DNA of 22,161 bases from assembly GCA_938008425.1 (NCBI GenBank), contig CALLKH010000158.1:1-22161 (forward strand). Reading direction: 5' to 3'. The notes beneath the pieces are model-generated. The model did no database searches, had not been told where the DNA came from, and worked only from the letters and a program-made list of their open reading frames with translations. The DNA comes from an uncultured Planctomycetaceae bacterium. GTDB lineage: Bacteria; Planctomycetota; Phycisphaerae; UBA1845; UTPLA1. The translations under genes were made by a program, and so were the position numbers. Every line of letters begins with the position of its first letter. Within the stretch, counting starts at the first letter, position 1. Shown one piece after another: positions 14,786 through 22,161 of this stretch.

Positions 14786-15005
14786 GTCCCGCCGCGGCCA
14801 TGCCGTGTGTGCGGTTGATCAAGAGCTTCATATCTTATCGAAGCCGTGGCGGCGCGTCGCCGGAGGAAAAGCGAACAAGCGATGGGCGTAGATGAAAATC
14901 GGCCGGATCGGGAGCAATGCAGGACCCGGCATGAAACACCGCGAGCCGGTTGGCCGCCGGCGGCTCTCGAGACGCCCGCCGGAGTCAAAGTTCAATCGAT
15001 GGGAT

Positions 15006-16805
<1,800 letters not shown>

Positions 16806-16814
16806 TGACGCACA

Positions 16815-16821
16815 CCTTCCT
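16815..16821 (-). promoter_or_regulatory. ribosome binding site for the GTG start of the hybrid kinase
   Basis: AGGAAGG on the minus strand, 9 bases before the GTG at 16805. The alternative GTG at 16853 has no such match. Confidence 0.55.
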
Positions 16822-17171
16822 ATTGGATCGCACCCGTAACGACACAATCTCACCCGGCATTCGAACTGTCAGTGTTAGGCCTATCGGCAATGTTCGTAGG
16901 GTAGTTCGGTGTCGAATAATCTTGAGAACTGGGCGCGATCGATACCGGACTCGCTGACCGAAAATTCGTCAGGCAATGCGTCTTCGGTGTCATGGGCGGG
17001 GGGTTGGCACGAGAACTCAGGGCGCCGAAGTGCCGCCGAGGCGAGGTTGATAATTCGGACTAACTCTATCCCTAATCAGTGCAATGGACATGAACCGCAA
17101 TGCCGGTCTCGCCGTCAGGCGTCCACCTTAAATGCGGCGACAGAGTGCTGCCCATCCGACGGCACCATCAC
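16822..17171. other. intergenic region upstream of the hybrid kinase
   Basis: No gene is supported in these 350 bases. The composition is less GC-rich than the coding parts, as expected for a promoter region. I see no clear promoter boxes. A frame on the plus strand (16909-17256) runs through the terminator and has no protein-like features. Confidence 0.4.
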
Positions 17172-17219
17172 AAAAAAGAAGCGGCGTTCATCGACAGCCT
17201 TGCTGCCGATGAACGCCGC
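17172..17219 (-). terminator. strong rho-independent terminator of the large HAF-like gene
   Basis: On the minus strand an 18-base arm GCGGCGTTCATCGGCAGC pairs with GCTGTCGATGAACGCCGC around a 3-base loop (AAG): 17 Watson-Crick pairs plus one G-U, followed by TTCTTTTTT. In a plus-strand RNA the wobble would be an A-C mismatch, so direction is clear. It sits 53 bases after the stop of the 927-aa gene. Confidence 0.93.
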
Positions 17220-17272
17220 GGGTGTGAAAGAGACTTCGGGTCACGAATGTACGTGACCGCATTCGTGCGCTC

Positions 17273-20056
17273 TTACGGATTGATCAACAGGTTCACGAAT
17301 CCGGGCACGTCGTCAATATCGACGAGCGTGTCCTGATTGATGTCCGCAAGTGACAGGCTGCAGGCGGCGAACGGCGAGCCGTCGTGGTCCGCGTTGTACG
17401 CCGTCGGATCGAGCAAAGCTTGGGCGAAGTGCGAAATATCCGCACCGTCCACCGTTCCACTGCAGTTCAGATCGCCGAGCGGATTGTACGAGAGCAACAG
17501 CGTGCCCGGACCGAACGCACTGGTCGAGTTTCCGCCCACGCGAATGTAATACGTCACGTTCGCAAGCGTCGCCAGGTTCGAGATACGACTCTGTGAGGTG
17601 GTACATCCCGCCGGCGCCGGCGAAGGGATGTTGTCATTGCATGCCAGCTCGAACCCGCACGGACCGTCGTGAATGCTCAGCACCGTGTTCCAGGTGGTAC
17701 CGGGACACGTGATCGCGGAGAGAAGTCCGGGGGTGGTCGGCGTGTAACTGAACCACACGTCGCGCGAAGCGGCCGAGTGGCAGGTCACGATCAGATCATT
17801 GGTCGCCTCTGTCGTGTCGAGCGGATTGGCGCCGAGCACCGCCGCCGTGGGGCTGAAGCAGTCATCATTCGGCGCGGGCACCGGCGCGGCGAAGATCGAA
17901 ATGTTTCCGGAAGCCGACGTCGAGAGGAAACCGGACTTCGCCGAAACGCGGATCAGGACCGGTACGCCCTGGATCACCGGGAAGCTGTTGATCCGACTTC
18001 GAGACGACGAACAGCCGGCAGACGGACCAGCCGTGTAGTTGTCGTTGCACGCGAGAATGAACCCGTTGCACTCATTGAAGATATCAATGATCGTGTCGAA
18101 ATTCGCTCCACAGGTCTCGATTCGCACGTCGGTCGTCGCGCTGGGAACATAGCTGAACCAGACATCCGCAAAGATGTCCGGCTGGCAGTCCGACGGGCCG
18201 CCCTCGCTGAAGTATGCGCCGCACGGAGCCCATGAGAAGACATTCGTGCCTTCGCCGATCGTGATGGCATTCGCACAAAGGTCGTTGGACGTCGGCGGTA
18301 CCGCAACGGTCGCGACGGCGGTCGTGGAGACCGACGGCGTTCCGCACGGTCCGGCGGCCTCGCAGTGGTAGTTCCCTTCATCCGTCGGGTTCGGACTGGT
18401 AATGCGAAGCTGAATCTCGTTTGCGCCGCTGATCGTGGAGCCGGTGCCGGTCGGCCCGTCGGAGAGCGCGACGTTGTTCTTGTACCACTGGTAAGCCAGA
18501 GGCAGCGTTCCGGCGGACCGTGAACTCAGAATGAACGAGTCACAGTTTGAAAACGTCTCAGCCGCGACCGGATGCAGCGTCGTCTGGGACGCAATACAGG
18601 CGGGGCCGTTGGTGTTGATCAGAACCCAGGGCGTGGCCTCGACGATGATCTGGTTTCCGCCCTGGAATCCGACGATCGCGTTACCATCCGGCGAGATGCC
18701 TGTCGGGTTACCGAGCTTGACGAGTCCCGTCACGGGATTGAAATCGCCGTCATCGATGGGGCCGTAGTATTCAAGGATGCCCGGCGTGCCCACGTCGAGC
18801 TGATAGTCATACCAGTCCTTGATCAGATTGTCGGTGTCGTGCCAGATCCAGCCGCCTCGCATGAAGCTGCCGCAGGTGCTGTAGTTCGCCATACCGATGA
18901 TCGTGTTGCCATCCTCGGTCAGGCCCGTCGCCAGAAGGGTCGGCGGAACGCCGCAGGTCGTGACGGAGAGCGGAAGCCAGCTGGCGGGCGTCGCGAGGTT
19001 CGAGCCGATCTCGATCGGCGGATCCCACGAAGACGTTCCCGCGTTCCAGACCCACTTGCCGATGAAGGTCGCGCCGAGGTCGCTGATCGCCGTGCCGACA
19101 ATGATCGTGCCCGCCGCGTTCATGTGCATCGTTCCGGCGGACATCGAGTACGGCCGCGGGAAGCCCGAGCCATTGACGCCGTTCGGCAGATAGCTCATCA
19201 CGTAGTCGCTGCCGTCCCATCGCCAGACCACCGGCCGACCGCCATCGGGATCAAGGCTTGTCGGGCTGGTCGAAAGATTATGCTCCTGGGCGCCGAGGAC
19301 GACGGTTCCGTCCGCGCTGACGGCCCAGGCCGTGCCATCGCGCCGGCGCTGCGTGTTCGAGGTCGTGCGGAAAGGTGTCGGGAGCAGCCGCATGGCGCCG
19401 GCACCGCCATTGGCGTCGGCGTCGAAGATCCAGCCGCGGAAGCGGAAGTTACCGGTGGCAGTCACCTGCGTGCCGGCGGTATTGTGGGCGGAGATGTAGC
19501 CCTGGCCGACGATGAAGCGGCCGGTCGCGGAGATCCCGTGCGGCGTATGCACGTTCCCACTGTCACCCGAGCCGAAGCAGCCGTAAGACTGGCTGTATGC
19601 GTCGTTGGGAATACCGGGCAGGCCCTGCCAGGTGCTTGTCGCAACGTTGTATCGTGCGGCAATGGCGTTCGTCGCCGGCAAAGCGACGGTCGTGAACGTA
19701 GTCGGAATGCTGAACGCCGGGCTGACCGGGTTCGCCGCATTGCCGGTGATGCTGCCGTTGTTGTCGATGGTGCCGATCAGATAAAGGCCGTCGGCTGACA
19801 TGCCGTTGCCGGACTTGCCGGCGAAATTGGACGGCGTCAGGGTCGTGCCGGTCAGATCCCACTGGCCGGCGCCGGCGACGCCGATTCCGGTGGCGCCGAT
19901 CTTGTAAGTACCAGCGTTTTCATTGGTGACAGCCCCAGGGGTGCCACTTCCCAGTGAGGTGATTGTGGCCGTCGCGTGCGCGGTGGATACGACGGCTATC
20001 GGGATCGCTGCCGCCGTAATGACCGCCAGGAAACTCGCTGCGCTGTTCCGATTCAT
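17273..20056 (-). CDS. large secreted protein: HAF-like repeats, Ig-like domain, two PPC-like domains, dockerin
   Basis: This 927-aa protein opens with a signal peptide (about residues 1-29, ending STAHA). Residues about 40-480 hold repeats of the form 'IS/VSADG-x-x-I/VVG' (GMSADGLYLIG, GISATGRFIVG, AVSADGTVVLG, GLTEDGNTIIG, GISPDGNAIVG), as in HAF-type extracellular repeat proteins, probably propeller-like. Residues about 485-588 are an Ig-like domain (YQWYKNNVALSDG ... DEGNYHCEA). Two related modules at about 590-725 and 728-860 start NDLCANAI and NDDCFSPT, carry DVWFSYxP and LACNDN, and resemble pre-peptidase C-terminal domains, here without a peptidase. The last 60 residues are a dockerin pair (GDLNCSGTVDGADISHF, ADINQDTLVDIDDVPGF). 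No enzyme motif is seen; a surface or binding role is likely. GAGGG lies before the ATG at 20056. A paralog lies immediately upstream. Confidence 0.8.
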   Translation of the reverse strand: MNRNSAASFLAVITAAAIPIAVVSTAHATATITSLGSGTPGAVTNENAGTYKIGATGIGVAGAGQWDLTGTTLTPSNFAGKSGNGMSADGLYLIGTIDNNGSITGNAANPVSPAFSIPTTFTTVALPATNAIAARYNVATSTWQGLPGIPNDAYSQSYGCFGSGDSGNVHTPHGISATGRFIVGQGYISAHNTAGTQVTATGNFRFRGWIFDADANGGAGAMRLLPTPFRTTSNTQRRRDGTAWAVSADGTVVLGAQEHNLSTSPTSLDPDGGRPVVWRWDGSDYVMSYLPNGVNGSGFPRPYSMSAGTMHMNAAGTIIVGTAISDLGATFIGKWVWNAGTSSWDPPIEIGSNLATPASWLPLSVTTCGVPPTLLATGLTEDGNTIIGMANYSTCGSFMRGGWIWHDTDNLIKDWYDYQLDVGTPGILEYYGPIDDGDFNPVTGLVKLGNPTGISPDGNAIVGFQGGNQIIVEATPWVLINTNGPACIASQTTLHPVAAETFSNCDSFILSSRSAGTLPLAYQWYKNNVALSDGPTGTGSTISGANEIQLRITSPNPTDEGNYHCEAAGPCGTPSVSTTAVATVAVPPTSNDLCANAITIGEGTNVFSWAPCGAYFSEGGPSDCQPDIFADVWFSYVPSATTDVRIETCGANFDTIIDIFNECNGFILACNDNYTAGPSAGCSSSRSRINSFPVIQGVPVLIRVSAKSGFLSTSASGNISIFAAPVPAPNDDCFSPTAAVLGANPLDTTEATNDLIVTCHSAASRDVWFSYTPTTPGLLSAITCPGTTWNTVLSIHDGPCGFELACNDNIPSPAPAGCTTSQSRISNLATLANVTYYIRVGGNSTSAFGPGTLLLSYNPLGDLNCSGTVDGADISHFAQALLDPTAYNADHDGSPFAACSLSLADINQDTLVDIDDVPGFVNLLINP

Positions 20057-20162
20057 TGCTGACCCTCAATAAATAATGCCAAGACCTTGTCGAACCCTTT
20101 GCTGATAACCGCGATATCACACGATTCGCGGGCTCTTTGCTTGACGTCGAAACGCGCAGGGC

Positions 20163-20186
20163 GAAGCCGGCACCGCCGGCGGCTTC
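20163..20186 (-). terminator. possible hairpin terminator of the 646-aa gene
   Basis: GAAGCCG and CGGCTTC, 7 bases each with a 10-base loop, directly abut the stop codon of the upstream-lying gene. There is no T run, so it may be a weak terminator or an mRNA 3' stabilising hairpin. Confidence 0.35.
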
Positions 20187-22127
20187 CTACAGTTGCAACA
20201 CGGCGTCCACAAACGCCTGAATGTCGAGTCCGTTCTTGAGGCCGTCCAGATTGATGTCCGCACGGTCCGCGGGAACCGGCCCCGTGAACGGCTGGCAGAG
20301 CAGTGACGCCACGAAATCCGGCGTATCAAAGATATCAACCAGCCCGTTTCCATCCATGTCACCCGGAACGATGCCGCAGAACAGGCGGGTGGATTCTTCG
20401 ATAATCGAAAGATGCACCGGCTCGCTGATTGCCGAGCCGCAGGCGTTTGTGACGACGCACCGATAATCTCCGGCTCCACCGTCACAGGTGTACGTGCCGA
20501 CCAGGAATCGCGGCGTATCCGATCCGCGATAGTTGAACTGCGACCCCTCCGGGCACGGATCGTCGACCACGTCCACCCATTCGGCCGTCGTCAGGCTCTT
20601 TTTCTGCCACCGCGTCGTCATCGGAAGCGAGCCGGTGACTCGTGCGTTCAGCACTTCAAAACCGAAGAGCGCCGTCTCCGAGGTCGTGACCACGCCGGGC
20701 GAATCGAGCGTCACCGTCGGCGGCGTGCAGGGCACTGGATCCAGGTAAACGATGCCATTGCCGATGATCGTCTCGCAGGGAGATCGCGTATCACGATAGT
20801 AAACAAGCATCGAACTGCCGTCCGCACTGAGCCCCGTCGCGTGATAAATGTCGATGCCGGAGAAGGTCATGTCGCCGGGCGGGAGCTGTGAAAGAATGTA
20901 CGCTTCCAGGTCCATCGGGACGCCGCCGTTGATCGAGGGCTTTCGAATGAACGGACGAATGATCGATGTCGGGCCGAAGTTCGTGAAATTATACCAGACT
21001 ACGCCGACCACCGTTTCACCGTCGTCGCTGACGCTGAGCGCCATGGTGCGAATGGGCGGAATGGCCAGTTCATCGACCACCCAGCTCGCCGGCCGGCCAA
21101 GGCTTTCGGGCACCCAGGCGGCGCCGTCAAACGTCCATCGCACGACTTCGGCCTTGTTCTGGTCCTGCGGATTGGGTTCCAGGCCGAAGATCAACTGGTC
21201 CGACGTCCGGCTGATTTCACCGACGACCTTCGTGCCGTCCCGCGTGACGCAGGCATTATCCTGACTGCCGTACGCATCGAGAATCGTCTGGACGCCGTTG
21301 CGCCAGACTGACAGTCGTCGGCCGCTGTAGGCCTGAAGCGGACCACCGACGCCGTCCGGATCGGGCGAGTTGCCCAGGTCGTAACCGACGACCACGCTTC
21401 CGTCGCCGTTTACCCGATCCGCCCGTGCGGTCGTGGTGCCGGGCTGAACGGGCAGCGACTCAAACGTGCCGAGCAGCGTGTCACATCGAAAAGCGCGAAA
21501 CTCGCCGCAGAAGCCGAACGGCGCGCAGCCGTTGCTCCGCGGCGTCGCGGTGGCATAGTATCCGCCGCCGACGATGTACCGCCCGTCGCCGGAAATATCA
21601 TTGGGAGAATTGACGAAGTAGTCGCATCGCGTGCCGCCGACCCGTACATTCACAGGAGCGGATGGCGCGCCGTCACAGCTGTAGTTGACCGTCTCAGTGG
21701 TCCAGTCGAACGAACCACAATTCATCCAGCCCGAGTTCGACGTCCAGTGGTAGGTAATGGCGGGAATCGGGCACGGCGGATTGTATGGGGGATTGAAGTT
21801 GTTATTAAAGCAGTTGAGGTCGCCCCAGTCCGAAATATTGTCCATTTCAAGGGCCACAACGCCGGCATTGTCGCTGCAGCTCATTTTTCCGTTTCCGCCG
21901 ATGACGGCGCCGGGAATCACCGTGACATCCCCGCCGCGCGTGTATCTGACCACGGCGTACTCGCCGATGGGGCGATCATAAATCGTTCCGATGACGGTCT
22001 GGCCGTCTGCAGTGATGTCTTGAACAGCGATGCCGATCTGCACCAAGCTCGGCTGGGCGAGGGCGATATGAGAAGTCAATGAAAGAATGATTGCGATGGA
22101 GACGGTCTTGAGGGGGGTGAGATTCAT
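20187..22127 (-). CDS. secreted protein with HAF-like repeats, Ig-like region and C-terminal dockerin
   Basis: This 646-aa protein starts with a signal peptide (about residues 1-24, SIAIILSLTSHIALA). It carries the same kind of repeats as its neighbour: DITADGQTVIG, DISGDGRYIVGGGYY, RVNGDGSVVVG, SVSDDGETVVG and GLSADGSSML, over about residues 33-455. An Ig-like stretch follows (about 465-575, TTRWQKKSLTTAEW ... AGDYRCVVTNACGS). The end is a dockerin pair (PGDMDGNGLVDIFDTPDF and ADINLDGLKNGLDIQAF). It lacks the two PPC-like modules of the 927-aa protein. The paired genes are 130 bases apart on one strand and likely arose by duplication. GAGGA upstream of the ATG at 22127 supports the start. 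No catalytic motif was found; the function is unknown. Confidence 0.8.
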   Translation of the reverse strand: MNLTPLKTVSIAIILSLTSHIALAQPSLVQIGIAVQDITADGQTVIGTIYDRPIGEYAVVRYTRGGDVTVIPGAVIGGNGKMSCSDNAGVVALEMDNISDWGDLNCFNNNFNPPYNPPCPIPAITYHWTSNSGWMNCGSFDWTTETVNYSCDGAPSAPVNVRVGGTRCDYFVNSPNDISGDGRYIVGGGYYATATPRSNGCAPFGFCGEFRAFRCDTLLGTFESLPVQPGTTTARADRVNGDGSVVVGYDLGNSPDPDGVGGPLQAYSGRRLSVWRNGVQTILDAYGSQDNACVTRDGTKVVGEISRTSDQLIFGLEPNPQDQNKAEVVRWTFDGAAWVPESLGRPASWVVDELAIPPIRTMALSVSDDGETVVGVVWYNFTNFGPTSIIRPFIRKPSINGGVPMDLEAYILSQLPPGDMTFSGIDIYHATGLSADGSSMLVYYRDTRSPCETIIGNGIVYLDPVPCTPPTVTLDSPGVVTTSETALFGFEVLNARVTGSLPMTTRWQKKSLTTAEWVDVVDDPCPEGSQFNYRGSDTPRFLVGTYTCDGGAGDYRCVVTNACGSAISEPVHLSIIEESTRLFCGIVPGDMDGNGLVDIFDTPDFVASLLCQPFTGPVPADRADINLDGLKNGLDIQAFVDAVLQL

Positions 22128-22161
22128 CGGATGAAATCCTCGGGTCTGTAACCGGCGGACT

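Noticed and set aside
16909..17256. 115-aa frame in the gap upstream of the kinase
   Set aside because: Reads through the strong terminator hairpin, has no ribosome binding site worth noting and no protein-like pattern.
18572..19798. 408-aa frame on the plus strand
   Set aside because: Shadow of the 927-aa secreted protein gene; Arg/Ala/Val-rich with no motifs.

Overview
The window looks like chromosomal DNA from a high-GC, flagellated, Gram-negative-type bacterium. The best guess is a Planctomycetota member, probably near the Phycisphaerae. The reasons are several large secreted proteins ending (or in one case starting) in dockerin-like Ca-binding repeats of the 'D-x-N-x-D-G ... D-I-x-x-F-V-x-x-L-L' type, Cys-rich 'DCNxNGxxD' repeats, loosely packed genes with few tight operons, and frequent GTG/TTG starts. 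This assignment comes from protein style only. No rRNA, tRNA, CRISPR array, transposase or phage gene was seen.

Layout, left to right. On the minus strand at the left edge lie a truncated unknown CDS (1-125) and a polysaccharide deacetylase (176-967). Divergent from them is a 993-aa FAD/Fe-S D-2-hydroxyacid dehydrogenase (1114-4095), whose reading frame contains a 78-bp inverted-repeat element. Three plus-strand genes for exported proteins follow: a dockerin-spondin_N protein (4389-5261), a lipoprotein with an alpha/beta-hydrolase look (5403-6233) and an M14 zinc carboxypeptidase with a C-terminal dockerin (6404-8842). From there to the right edge everything is on the minus strand: a flagellin (8970-10364) with its own strong terminator and an unusual 5' leader of overlapping hairpins; a BtpA/SgcQ-family protein (10843-11664) behind an NCS1 nucleobase/hydantoin-type permease (11748-13325); the Mg2+ channel MgtE (13394-14773); a hybrid histidine kinase with a plant-ETR1-like ethylene-binding membrane domain (15006-16805); and two related large secreted proteins with HAF-like repeats, an Ig-like domain and dockerin ends (17273-20056 and 20187-22127).

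How the genes relate. The permease and BtpA-like gene are close (83 bp apart) and could be one transcript. The two HAF-like genes are adjacent paralogs. Four exported proteins (spondin, M14 and the two HAF-like) share the same dockerin-like signature, which suggests a common sorting or assembly mechanism at the cell surface; no cohesin-like partner is visible here. The most interesting elements are the ethylene-receptor-like sensor kinase, the repeat tolerated inside the dehydrogenase gene, and the flagellin leader. No clear new multi-gene defence or biosynthetic system is visible.
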